The translations under genes and the position numbers were made by a program. The notes under the pieces are model-generated. The model was not told the DNA's origin and did not search any database. It saw only the letters and a list, made by a program, of their open reading frames with translations. From contig JAJDEV010000088.1 of assembly GCA_029259605.1 (NCBI GenBank), positions 1 through 46,316 on the forward strand: a DNA stretch of 46,316 bases, read 5' to 3'. The stretch is from Planctomycetota bacterium (GTDB lineage: Bacteria; Planctomycetota; UBA1135; GCA-002686595). Shown one piece after another: positions 1-7,484 of the stretch. Each line of letters starts with the position of its first letter. Position 1 is the first letter of the stretch.

Positions 1-636
1 GAGGATGTTCGACGGCTTGAGGTCGCGGTGGATGACGGCGTGCGCGTGCGCGTACTGCACCGCCTCGCACACGGTGCGGAACAGTTCGAGCCGCCCCTCG
101 ATCGACGTGTCCCGCGCGCGGCAGTACTCGGTCAGCGGCACGCCCTCGACGTACTCCATCGCGAACCACGGCGTCCCGTCCGCGAGCGTGCCCGCGTCGT
201 GGAGCTGCGCGATCGACGCGTGCGTGAGCTGCGCGAGCGTGCGCTGCTCGGTGACGAAGCGCTCGCGGCGCGCGGGCGACAGCCACGCGTCGCGCAGGAT
301 CTTGACCGCGGCCAGGCTGCCGAGGTCCGTGCGCTCGGCCAGGTAGACGATGCCCATGCCGCCCTCGCCGAGCACGCGCAGCGCGTGGTACGGCCCGAAG
401 TCGAAGGCGGGCAGCGGGTCGCGCGCGGTCTCGAGCAGGTCGCCGGCCACGCGCGCGACGTCCTCGTCGAGCGGCGATCCCGCGCGCTCGTCCTCGGCGA
501 GCAGCGCGAGCACCTCGTCGACGAGCGCGCCGTCGCCGCCCGCCTCCGCGCGCAGGTGCGCCTCGCGCGCGGCGGACGGAAGCTCTGCGGCGGCGAGGAA
601 CAGCGACTGCATCCGCTCCCAACGCTCGGCGTCCAT
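1..636 (-). CDS. Serine/threonine protein kinase, N-terminal part (cut by window edge)
   Basis: The first 212 residues of a Hanks-type Ser/Thr kinase are present; the rest lies beyond the left edge. The ATG at 636 follows the sigma-factor stop by 4 bp. Residues 1-75 form a helical leader of the kind often seen in planctomycete and acidobacterial kinases (MDAERWERMQSLFLAA). The kinase fold then begins with the glycine-rich loop GEGGMGIVYLAE near residue 90 and the ATP-binding lysine in AAVKIL. The visible part ends inside the catalytic loop, HRDLKPSNIL. Being co-transcribed with an ECF sigma factor suggests a signalling pair in which kinase and sigma factor act in one pathway. The C-terminal part, which often carries membrane and sensor (TPR or WD40) domains in this class, cannot be seen. 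Confidence 0.93.
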   Translation of the reverse strand, partial: MDAERWERMQSLFLAAAELPSAAREAHLRAEAGGDGALVDEVLALLAEDERAGSPLDEDVARVAGDLLETARDPLPAFDFGPYHALRVLGEGGMGIVYLAERTDLGSLAAVKILRDAWLSPARRERFVTEQRTLAQLTHASIAQLHDAGTLADGTPWFAMEYVEGVPLTEYCRARDTSIEGRLELFRTVCEAVQYAHAHAVIHRDLKPSNIL

Positions 637-640
637 CGCG

Positions 641-1195
641 TCAGCGCGCGCGCCGCAGCTCGCGCGAGAGCCAGGCGCGAGCGAGTCTCCAGTCGCGCAG
701 GATGGTCGCCTCGGAGACGCCGAGCAGCTCGGCGGATTCCCTCACGTCGAAGCCGCCGAAGAAGCGGTACTCGACGACGGCCGCCTGGCGCGCGTTCATC
801 GTCGCGAGCTCGCCGAGCGCCGTGTCGATCGCGAGCAGCTCGTCCGAGCGCCCCTCGGTGTGCAGCTCGTCGTCGAACACGATCGGCGCGACGCCGTCGC
901 CGCGCTTGCCCGCCCCGCGCCGCCGCGCGGCCTCGACGAGCACTTGGCGCATCGCGCGCGCCGCGATGCGCTTGAAGTGCAGCGGCGACTGCGCGCGCGC
1001 CGGCGGCGACTGCGCGAGCTTGAGCCAGGCCTCGTTGACGAGCGCGGTCGGATTGATCGTCCCGTGCGCGTCGTGCCGGCGCACGCTCGCGGCGAGCCGG
1101 CGCAGCTCCTCGTACGTCAGGCTGAAGAGCGCGTCGACCCCGTCCCGATCCCCGTGCGCCGCATCGATGTCGTCGGAGGTCGAACGGGGTTCCAT
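641..1195 (-). CDS. ECF-type RNA polymerase sigma factor (Planctomycetes/Acidobacteria type)
   Basis: A 184-residue sigma-70 family ECF factor. The region-2 part covers roughly residues 20-95 (LTYEELRRLAASV, then TALVNEAWLKLAQ). The region-4 helix-turn-helix covers roughly 125-180 (VEYRFFGGFDVRESAELLGVSEATILRDWRLARAWL). The pattern, including NPTALVNEAWLKL and the preceding H-x-H segment, is that of the ECF group (TIGR02999-like) found mainly in Planctomycetes and Acidobacteria. It directs RNA polymerase to a specific promoter set. The Ser/Thr kinase gene begins 4 bp downstream, so the two are almost certainly one transcript. No zinc anti-sigma gene is adjacent, which agrees with control by the kinase rather than by a membrane anti-sigma factor (inference). 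Confidence 0.93.
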   Translation of the reverse strand: MEPRSTSDDIDAAHGDRDGVDALFSLTYEELRRLAASVRRHDAHGTINPTALVNEAWLKLAQSPPARAQSPLHFKRIAARAMRQVLVEAARRRGAGKRGDGVAPIVFDDELHTEGRSDELLAIDTALGELATMNARQAAVVEYRFFGGFDVRESAELLGVSEATILRDWRLARAWLSRELRRAR

Positions 1196-1369
1196 CGCGG
1201 CTCGAACCTAGCACCGCCGGCGCGGAACGCGCAATGGGGCGCGCGGAGCGCGAGGCCGTCCGATTCTCGCGTGAATCGGATGACGTTTCTCATCGGCCCT
1301 CGGCGCAAGGCAAGGACGAGCGGGGGCGCGTGCCTCCGCCGTCCCCGAACGCCGTACCCAGGCTCTCCC

Positions 1370-1699
1370 ATGCAGATCGAACGCAGCCCGTTCCTCAAAC
1401 TGGACCGTCAAATGGTGCTCGGCTACTTCAAGGCCGCGGGCTCACACGACCCCGACGTGCTGCACTCGCACAAGACGTCGCTCGTCACCCTCGGCCGCTT
1501 CCCGAAGTTGGTCGGCATCTACCTCACCGTCATGGGCGCCTTCCTGACGGTCACGATCATCGGCGCCTTCCTCGGCATCCCCATGATCCTCCTCGGCATC
1601 TGGATGTGGCGCCGCGGCAACCGGAACCTGCTCACGATCGAGGAAGGCTTCGCCGAGTTCGGCGGCGTCGCCCCGGCGAGCGGCGCGGTCGCGACCTGA
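1370..1699 (+). CDS. Small membrane protein of unknown function
   Basis: A 109-residue protein that I cannot assign to a named family. The ATG at 1370 has a weak purine stretch (CAGG) upstream, and codon use with GC-rich third positions supports coding. The N-terminal ~45 residues are soluble and charged (FLKLDRQMVLGYFKAAG). A hydrophobic stretch at about 50-85 could form two short membrane helices (LVGIYLTVMGAFLTVTIIG and GIPMILLGIWMW), followed by a basic WRRGNRN turn and an acidic, Ala/Gly-rich tail. It is divergent from the sigma-factor gene across a 174-bp gap and is followed by minus-strand tRNA genes, so it is probably monocistronic. Confidence 0.7.
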   Translation: MQIERSPFLKLDRQMVLGYFKAAGSHDPDVLHSHKTSLVTLGRFPKLVGIYLTVMGAFLTVTIIGAFLGIPMILLGIWMWRRGNRNLLTIEEGFAEFGGVAPASGAVAT

Positions 1700-1724
1700 G
1701 CGACTCGCCGCATCGCGATCGAAG

Positions 1725-1801
1725 TGGCGCGCCCGCCAGGACTCGAACCTGGGACCCTCGGATTAGAAATCCGATGCTCTATCCAGCTGAGCTACGGGCG
1801 C
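1725..1801 (-). tRNA. tRNA-Arg (anticodon UCU)
   Basis: Read on the minus strand, this folds as a complete cloverleaf. The acceptor arm is GCGCCCG paired with CGGGCGC, with a G discriminator and an encoded CCA at 1725-1727. The D arm is TAGCTCAGCTGGATAGAGC. The anticodon stem TCGGA/TCCGA holds loop TTTCTAA, giving anticodon TCT, and the T arm contains GGTTCGAGTCC. The anticodon reads AGA/AGG arginine codons, which are rare in GC-rich genomes. It lies 25 bp downstream of tRNA-Pro on the same strand, so the two are probably co-transcribed. Confidence 0.96.
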
Positions 1802-1826
1802 GTCGTGGGGCTCTCTGGTGCGGGAG

Positions 1827-1902
1827 TGGTCGGGGAGATGGGACTCGAACCCACGGCTCGTAGCTCCCAAAGCTACGCCTCTACCAACTGAGGTACTCCC
1901 CG
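1827..1902 (-). tRNA. tRNA-Pro (anticodon UGG)
   Basis: A minus-strand cloverleaf. The acceptor is CGGGGAG paired with CTCCCCG, with discriminator A and an encoded CCA at 1827-1829. The anticodon stem GTAGC/GCTAC encloses loop TTTGGGA, giving anticodon TGG (proline). The T arm is GTGGGTTCGAGTCCCAT. The unusual C at position 1 of the acceptor is typical of bacterial proline tRNAs. It precedes tRNA-Arg(UCU) in the direction of transcription. Confidence 0.96.
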
Positions 1903-2009
1903 AGAGAAGTGACGGACGAATCTACTCCGGCGCTTCGTGGCAGCCTATCCTGCGCTCCCGATTCCGGGCATGCGGCCCGAATCCGAACAACCCGGTGGTG
2001 GGCGGCGTC

Positions 2010-3320
2010 ATGAAGGTCTTGGTCGTAGGTGGTGGAGGGCGCGAGCACGCGCTCGCGTGGAAGATCGCGGCGTCTCCCGAGGTGAACGAGGTGCTCTGTG
2101 CGCCGGGAAACGCCGGGACCGCGCGCATCGGGCGCAACTTCGACGTGGCGGCGACGGATCTCGACGGGCTCGTCGCGCTCGCCAAGTCCGAGGGCGTGCA
2201 GTTGGTCGTCATCGGTCCCGAGGACCCGCTCTGCGCCGGTCTCGCGGATCGACTGCGCGCCGAGGGCATCCTGGTCTTCGGACCGGGGGCGGACGGCGCG
2301 CGGCTCGAGGGATCGAAGGTTTTCTCGAAGGAGTTCCTCGACCGCTACCGCATTCCGACCGGCGAGTGGCGTCGCTTCGATCGCGCCGGCGCGGCGAAGG
2401 GGTACGTCGAGTCGCTCACGACCTGGCCGCAGGTCGTCAAGGCGAACGGGCTCGCGGCGGGCAAGGGCGTGTTCGTGTGCGAGGACGCGAAGGAAGCGTG
2501 CGCGACCATCGACGCGATCATGGAGGAGAAGCGCTTCGGCGCGGCCGGCACCGAGGTCGTGATCGAAGAGTTCCTGCACGGGCGCGAGCTCTCCGTGCAC
2601 GTCGTCACCGACGGGTCGACGCTGCTCTTGCTCGAGGCGGTGCAAGACTACAAGCAGATCGGCGAAGGCGACGTCGGACCGAACACCGGCGGCATGGGGA
2701 TCTACTCGCCCGTGCCGTTCGTCACGCAGCGGTTGATGCGGCAGATCGAGCAGCGCGTGTTGCTCCCCACGATCGACGCGCTGCGCAAGGAGGGCATCGA
2801 CTACCGCGGCGTGCTCTTCGCCGGACTGATGATCACCGAGGCCGGTCCGCGCGTGCTCGAGTACAACTGCCGCTTCGGCGATCCGGAGACGCAGGCGATG
2901 ATGCGGCGCATGACGTCGGACTTCGTTCCGTACCTGGTGGCCGCGGCATCCGGGACGCTCGAGTCGATGGACCCGGTCACGTGGGATACGCGCAGCTGCG
3001 TGGGCGTCGTCGGCGCGGCCGAGGGCTATCCCGGCCCCTACGAAAAAGGCCACATGATCGCCGGAGTCGACGAGGCCGCGGAGCTCGACGACGTCGTCGT
3101 CTTCCACGCGGGCACGCGGCTCGACGGGACGCAGACGTTGACCGCCGGCGGGCGCGTGCTCTGCGCCACCGCGTTGGGCTCGAACCTCGACGCCGCGCGG
3201 GGCAACGCGTACGCCGCGTACGACCGCATCCAGTGGGCCGGCAAGTACTGCCGGCGCGACATCGGCCTGGCGCGCCGCGAGCGCGTTCTCGTCGAGGCGG
3301 ACGACAACGGCGAGGCCTAG
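2010..3320 (+). CDS. purD: Phosphoribosylamine-glycine ligase
   Basis: A 436-residue GAR synthetase, which joins phosphoribosylamine and glycine with ATP in the second step of purine synthesis in the cytosol. The ATG at 2010 gives the canonical N-terminus MKVLVVGGGGREHALAWK. Downstream are the ATP-grasp segments KANGLAAGKGVFVCED, EEFLHGRELSVH and the hallmark GPNTGGMGIYSPVPF, followed by EYNCRFGDPETQ. Length matches the family (about 420-430), so the gene is intact. Its TAG stop is the TAG of a CTAG that starts the foldback element at 3317-3518. It is divergent from the two tRNA genes. Other purine genes (purL, purQ) lie 5-9 kb away on the opposite strand rather than in one operon. Confidence 0.97.
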   Translation: MKVLVVGGGGREHALAWKIAASPEVNEVLCAPGNAGTARIGRNFDVAATDLDGLVALAKSEGVQLVVIGPEDPLCAGLADRLRAEGILVFGPGADGARLEGSKVFSKEFLDRYRIPTGEWRRFDRAGAAKGYVESLTTWPQVVKANGLAAGKGVFVCEDAKEACATIDAIMEEKRFGAAGTEVVIEEFLHGRELSVHVVTDGSTLLLLEAVQDYKQIGEGDVGPNTGGMGIYSPVPFVTQRLMRQIEQRVLLPTIDALRKEGIDYRGVLFAGLMITEAGPRVLEYNCRFGDPETQAMMRRMTSDFVPYLVAAASGTLESMDPVTWDTRSCVGVVGAAEGYPGPYEKGHMIAGVDEAAELDDVVVFHAGTRLDGTQTLTAGGRVLCATALGSNLDAARGNAYAAYDRIQWAGKYCRRDIGLARRERVLVEADDNGEA

Positions 3321-3518
3321 CCCGGATCATTCATGAGCATGCACGCCAAAAGCTGCAATCGACCGGCTACGCCGGTCTCTCGGCCCCTGCCGGCACTTTG
3401 CGAACGTCGGCGTCCTCGACGGCCTGACAAGGTCGCCTCCGGGGCCAACGCCCGCAAAGCACCGGCAGGAACCGAGTTGCAGCTACTGCCGCACATCCTC
3501 ATGAAGAACCCGGGCTAG
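3317..3518. repeat. CTAG-bounded foldback element after purD
   Basis: A 202-bp imperfect palindrome whose two ends both begin with CTAGCCCGG when read inwards. The left end continues ATCATTCATGAGCATG and the right end, on the other strand, GTTCTTCATGAGGATG. A further match of AGCTGCAA follows on both arms. An inner inverted pair lies at 3386-3402 (CCTGCCGGCACTTTGCG) and 3453-3469 (15 of 17 bases). The element starts exactly at the CTAG containing purD's stop codon and ends 12 bp before the next gene. It shares its outer ~20 bp with elements at 16319-16501 and 16633-16666, but not its interior. It could act as a transcription terminator. The small open frames inside it on both strands are mirror images of each other and are not genes. 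Confidence 0.85.
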
Positions 3519-3530
3519 CAGGCTGTGGCG

Positions 3531-4121
3531 ATGCCGTTCCGCGCGCCGCGTGCCGTCCTTGCCTTCCTGCTTTGCGTCGGCGCGTCGTCGTGCGTCGGTT
3601 GGCGCACGGACGACTTCGATCGCGCTCCGCTCGCGCCGCTCGTCGAGACGCGCGAGCTGACGTACGACCTCGTTCTCACCGACGCCAGCGGCCGGACGGT
3701 CACGCAGCGCGACGGCGATGGGGGACCGTGGTCGATCGACGAGTGGGCGGGCATCGAGCGCGTGCTCTCCGAGTTCGGCGCGGGCGTCGAGCGCGCTGCC
3801 GTGACACTGGATCGCGTGCACATCGAAGTGCGCATCGTCTACGGCGACGAACAGTGGCGGTGGCTCTCGTTTCTCTCGGGCATCACGCTGACGGTGATCC
3901 CGTCGTGGGGTCGCACGCGCACCGTGCTGCTCGCGCGCATCACCGTGCCGGGCGAGCGGCCCGTCGAGTACCACGCCGAGGGCGGCGTGTTCGGTTGGTT
4001 CTGGCTGCCGCTCGTGGTTGCCGTGCCGTTCGCGAATCCCGCCGTGGTCGAGATGCACGTTCCGTTCGACCTCCTGCGCGATGTCCTGCGCCAGGCGGTC
4101 GAGGACGGCGTGCTGCGTTGA
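3531..4121 (+). CDS. Putative lipoprotein of unknown function
   Basis: A 196-residue protein beginning with a lipoprotein-type signal, MPFRAPRAVLAFLLCVGASSC, in which the cysteine at residue 21 is a plausible lipidation site. A GTG two codons upstream (3525) is an alternative start. The mature part has two hydrophobic patches, LSFLSGITLTVIPSWG near residue 115 and GVFGWFWLPLVVAVPF near 150. These suggest membrane association, but I do not recognise the family. It starts 12 bp after the foldback element and heads a four-gene operon. Its TGA stop overlaps the TTG start of the glycosyltransferase gene by 2 nt, so translation of the two is probably coupled. Confidence 0.75.
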   Translation: MPFRAPRAVLAFLLCVGASSCVGWRTDDFDRAPLAPLVETRELTYDLVLTDASGRTVTQRDGDGGPWSIDEWAGIERVLSEFGAGVERAAVTLDRVHIEVRIVYGDEQWRWLSFLSGITLTVIPSWGRTRTVLLARITVPGERPVEYHAEGGVFGWFWLPLVVAVPFANPAVVEMHVPFDLLRDVLRQAVEDGVLR

Positions 4122-4849
4122 CACGGCTCTCGGTCGTCGTGCCGGCGCTCGACGAACGCGAGCACTTGCCGCGTCTGCTGGACTCGCTCGAGCGCGCGGA
4201 CGAGTCGCCGGACGAAGTGCTCGTCGTCGACGGCGGCAGCACGGACGGCACGCCGGGAGTCGCCGCGGGGCGGGCGGGCGTGCGCACGCTCGCGAGCGAG
4301 CGCGGCCGCGGCGCGCAGCTCGCCGCGGGCGCGCTCGAGGCGACGGGTGAGCTGCTCTTGTTCCTGCATGCGGACGCGCGCGTCGAGCCGCATGCGCTCG
4401 CCGCGTTGCGGGCCGCGTTCGAGGCCGACGACACGCTCGACGCCGCCGGGATGCTCCAGCGCATCGAGCACGGCGCGCGCGTCTATCGCTGGATCGAGCG
4501 CGCCGCGAACGCGCGCGTGCGCCGCGGCCTCGTTTACGGCGACTCGGGGCTCTGCGTGCGCCGACGCGCCTACGACGCCGCCGGTGGTTTCCGATCGCTC
4601 GCGTTGTTCGAGGACGTCGACCTCTCGCGTCGCCTGCGACGCCGTGGACGCGTGCGCCTGGTCGCGGGCGCCGGGGTCGTCGTCTCGCCGCGGCGCTGGG
4701 AACGCGAGGGCGTCGTGCGTCGCACGGCGTGGAACCGGGTTCTCACGCTCGCGTTCCTGGCGGGCGTCGATCCGCAGCGCCTCGCGCGTTACTATCGTGC
4801 GGAACCGGCCGCGCCTTCCCTTCCCGAGAACGCAGACCCGTCGTCGTGA
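4118..4849 (+). CDS. Family 2 glycosyltransferase (TIGR04283-like)
   Basis: A 243-residue GT-A fold transferase. The start is inferred as TTG at 4118, inside the stop of the upstream gene (TTGA overlap), because the conserved N-terminus LSVVVPALDEREHLPRLLDS begins four codons later. Visible family features are VDGGSTDGT near residue 40, the RGRGAQLAAGA stretch, and the LLFLHADARVEP metal-site region near 80. The arrangement matches the small family sometimes called rSAM/selenodomain-associated glycosyltransferase 2 (TIGR04283). No radical-SAM partner is present here. There is no membrane segment, so it probably acts in the cytosol on a sugar-nucleotide donor. Acceptor and product are unknown. 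The next gene, a Fur-type regulator, begins in its stop codon (GTGA). Confidence 0.88.
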   Translation: MTRLSVVVPALDEREHLPRLLDSLERADESPDEVLVVDGGSTDGTPGVAAGRAGVRTLASERGRGAQLAAGALEATGELLLFLHADARVEPHALAALRAAFEADDTLDAAGMLQRIEHGARVYRWIERAANARVRRGLVYGDSGLCVRRRAYDAAGGFRSLALFEDVDLSRRLRRRGRVRLVAGAGVVVSPRRWEREGVVRRTAWNRVLTLAFLAGVDPQRLARYYRAEPAAPSLPENADPSS

Positions 4850-5337
4850 ACCAAGCCAAGATCCAAGAGGCGTTCGAGAGCTTTCTGCGCGAGCGCGGGC
4901 TGAAGCTCACCCCGCAGCGGATGCGCATCTTCGAGCGCGTGTTCGCGACGCACGAGCACTTCTCGGCCGAGCAACTGTTCGGCTGGATGCGCGAAGAGCC
5001 GGGCGACAAGGTCTCGCGCGCGACCGTCTACCGGACGATCGGGTTGCTCGCCGAGGGCCGGTTCCTGGAGTCGCTCGACACGGGCAACGGCGAGCTCCTG
5101 TACGAGCACGTGCTCGGGCATCGCCACCACGATCACCTCGTGTGCGAGGACTGCGGCCGCATCGAGGAGTTCTACGACGAGGACATCGAGCGCATCCAGA
5201 CCCAGGTGGCGAAGAGCAAGGGCTTCGTGTTGCGCCACCACAGCATGCGGCTCTTCGGCACGTGTCCGACGTGCACCAAGAAGCGCGAGCGGGCGGCGAA
5301 GGGCGGGGCGAAGTCGTCCGCCGGGGCGGGCGGTTGA
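4846..5337 (+). CDS. Fur-family metal-responsive transcriptional regulator
   Basis: A 163-residue Fur-family repressor. The GTG start at 4846 overlaps the upstream stop. The winged-helix DNA-binding half has LTPQRMRIFE and SRATVYRTIGLLAEGRF (about residues 20-73). The dimerisation half carries the metal ligands: H92/H94/H95/H97 in the GHRHHDH segment, the structural zinc pairs C100/C103 and C140/C143, and H131/H132. These match Fur/Zur/PerR proteins, but the metal specificity cannot be read from sequence alone. The C-terminus has a short basic Ala/Gly tail. It is embedded between a glycosyltransferase and a sulfatase-like gene with 4-nt overlaps on both sides, so the operon may be metal-responsive or autoregulated (inference). 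Confidence 0.93.
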   Translation: MNQAKIQEAFESFLRERGLKLTPQRMRIFERVFATHEHFSAEQLFGWMREEPGDKVSRATVYRTIGLLAEGRFLESLDTGNGELLYEHVLGHRHHDHLVCEDCGRIEEFYDEDIERIQTQVAKSKGFVLRHHSMRLFGTCPTCTKKRERAAKGGAKSSAGAGG

Positions 5338-7469
5338 ATCGCTTGCGGTCGGGCCGCCGCGGCCCGCGCTCGACGTTCGCGCTCTGGCTCGTGATCGGCT
5401 GCGCGGCGGCGCTCGTCGCGTGCGGTGACGCGAACCCTCCGCAATGGATCCACCTCGCGCGCGGTGCGGACGCGACCGCGCCGACGGCCGAGGGCGAGGC
5501 CGGCGAGACGCGCGCGACCCAGGTGCTCGCGCGCTCCGACTGGACGCGCGCGAGCGCGGCGGGCGCGCCGGTGTCCGTGTGGGAAGCGCGGCAGCGACCG
5601 ATCGCGATCGGGCGACCGGAGGCGGGGCGCGGCGCCTACGAACTCGACGCGTACGCGTTCGATTCCGACACGCTGAACTTCGGCGCCGAGGCCGGGCGCT
5701 TCACCGTGACCGCCGGCGTCGTGCGGCTCGCGCTCGAAGCGGACGAGGAGCCGCGCGCCGAGCTGACGCTCTCGGTGTGCGCGACGCACCAGGTGCGCGC
5801 CGGCGAGCGCTCGATCGTGTCGGGCCGGCGCATCGGCGGCGAGGGCTTCTCGGTCCGACCGGGCGCGTCGCGCGAAGTGCGCTGCGACGTGCCGCCGCAC
5901 AGCGCGCTGCGCTTCGCGACGAGCAAGGAATCGGCGCTGCTGCTCGCCGGACTGCGCGCCGAGGAGCACGTCTTCCGCGTGCTCGTCGACGACGCGCCCG
6001 TGTTCGAGCACCGCGAGACCGGCAGCCTCGAGGCCGTCGTGTGGCACGAGGTCACGTTGCCGGCCGGCGGCGGCCGCGGCATGCGCCTGCGCTTCGAGGT
6101 CGAGGGACCGGACTCGTTCACCGCGTTCCTCGATCCGATCGTCGGTCCGGCCGAGGTCGGCACGTATGCGGCCCGGCCGTGGGCGCGCGCGCACGACGAC
6201 GTCGTCGTGTTCCTCGCGGACACGTTCCGCGCGGACCAAATGGCGGCCTACGGCAGCGAGCGCGACCTGACGCCGAACCTCGATCGCTTCGCCGATTCCG
6301 CGATGACGTTCACGGACGTTTGGTCGGTCAGCACGCACACGCTGCCGACGCACTCGACGCTGTTCTCGGGCGTGTACCCGCGGCAGAACGGACAGGTCGA
6401 CTTCTGGAACCCGCTGCCGGACGAGGTCGACACGCTCGCCGAGACCCTGGCCGCGCGCGGATTCCGCACGGTCGCGATCACGGACGGCATCATGGTCTCG
6501 CAGACGCACGGGATGTCGCAGGGCTTCGCGTGGTTCGACGAGCGGCGTGCGGGATTGGACGCGACGCTCGAGCGCGCGCGGCAAGCGCTCGCCGCGGACG
6601 ACGGGCGACCGCTGTTCCTCTTCGTGCAGACCTACACGACGCACGCTCCGTTCGAGGTTCGGCCGTCGACGCGCGCACACCTCGGCGCGCGCCTCGACCC
6701 GGGCGCTTCCCTCGAGGCGTTCATGGCGCGCATCCAGTCCGTGGCGAACACGCAGCGCATCGTTCCGGACGTTCCGGGAACGGAGGAAGCGCTCGACGGT
6801 GTGCGGACGCTCTACGAAGCGACGGTGGTCGACCTCGACCGGGGCTTCGGTGCGTTCGTCGAGGCGTGCGAGAGCGCGACGATCCTCGAGCGCGGTTGGC
6901 TGCTCCTGACGAGCGATCATGGCGAGGCGCTCGGCGAGCACGACCGCCTGTTTCACGCCGGTGTGACGTTCGAGGAGGTGCTGCGCGTTCCGCTCGTTGT
7001 TCGCGGTCCGCGCGCGCCGGTGGGCAGACGCGACGTTCCCGTCTCGCTGATCGACTTCGCGCCGACCGTCGCGGACATGGCGGGGATCGACGCGCTGCCG
7101 CAGTGGATCGGGCGTTCCTTGCTCGGTGCGCGCGAGCCGGCCGCGCGCTACGCGTTCCAGTGCCGCGGCGCGTCGAACGAGACGACGCTCGCGGTCGTCG
7201 ACGCGAACGGCAGGAAGCTGATCGGGTTCGAAGACACCGAAGCACACCGCGCGGGCGAGTGGTGGGCGGCCTTCGACCTGAGCACCGATCCGCGCGAGGA
7301 ACGCGACCTCCTCGGCGAACGGGCGCCGTGGGCCGCCGCGCTCGCGACGGGCGCCGAGCGCGCGCTCGAGGACTACCTGAAGCCGCAGTTCGAGTCGCAG
7401 GCCGCGACGCTCACCCCGGACCAGCGCGGGCAGATCCACGACATGGGGTACGCGGGTTCGTCGGAGTAG
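5334..7469 (+). CDS. Sulfatase-superfamily lipoprotein lacking the formylglycine cysteine
   Basis: A 711-residue protein with a TTG start at 5334 inside the Fur stop (TTGA); TTG 5343 is an alternative. A lipoprotein signal (ALWLVIGCAAALVAC) is followed by about 260 residues of beta-rich sequence and then an alkaline-phosphatase/sulfatase domain from about residue 290. Metal-site segments are VVFLADTFRAD near 297 and LLTSDHGEALGEH near 525. At the nucleophile site it reads T336-L-P-T-H instead of C-x-P-S-R, so it cannot be matured to formylglycine. It probably uses threonine, as phosphotransferases and phosphodiesterases of this superfamily do, or has another activity. Predicted lipid anchoring and operon partners (lipoprotein, glycosyltransferase) suggest a role in envelope glycan or lipid modification. 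Confidence 0.9.
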   Translation: MNRLRSGRRGPRSTFALWLVIGCAAALVACGDANPPQWIHLARGADATAPTAEGEAGETRATQVLARSDWTRASAAGAPVSVWEARQRPIAIGRPEAGRGAYELDAYAFDSDTLNFGAEAGRFTVTAGVVRLALEADEEPRAELTLSVCATHQVRAGERSIVSGRRIGGEGFSVRPGASREVRCDVPPHSALRFATSKESALLLAGLRAEEHVFRVLVDDAPVFEHRETGSLEAVVWHEVTLPAGGGRGMRLRFEVEGPDSFTAFLDPIVGPAEVGTYAARPWARAHDDVVVFLADTFRADQMAAYGSERDLTPNLDRFADSAMTFTDVWSVSTHTLPTHSTLFSGVYPRQNGQVDFWNPLPDEVDTLAETLAARGFRTVAITDGIMVSQTHGMSQGFAWFDERRAGLDATLERARQALAADDGRPLFLFVQTYTTHAPFEVRPSTRAHLGARLDPGASLEAFMARIQSVANTQRIVPDVPGTEEALDGVRTLYEATVVDLDRGFGAFVEACESATILERGWLLLTSDHGEALGEHDRLFHAGVTFEEVLRVPLVVRGPRAPVGRRDVPVSLIDFAPTVADMAGIDALPQWIGRSLLGAREPAARYAFQCRGASNETTLAVVDANGRKLIGFEDTEAHRAGEWWAAFDLSTDPREERDLLGERAPWAAALATGAERALEDYLKPQFESQAATLTPDQRGQIHDMGYAGSSE

Positions 7470-7484
7470 CGGCTCCGCGCGTGT

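Noticed and set aside
1903..2009. TAGATT (minus strand, 1919-1924) and TATCCT (1946-1951) as -10 boxes for the tRNA genes and purD
   Set aside because: No matching -35 hexamer at 16-18 bp on either strand, so the calls would be guesses.
3333..3518. Two 61-residue frames on opposite strands after purD with similar sequences
   Set aside because: Their similarity to each other follows from the inverted repeat in which they lie; there is no ribosome site or family match.
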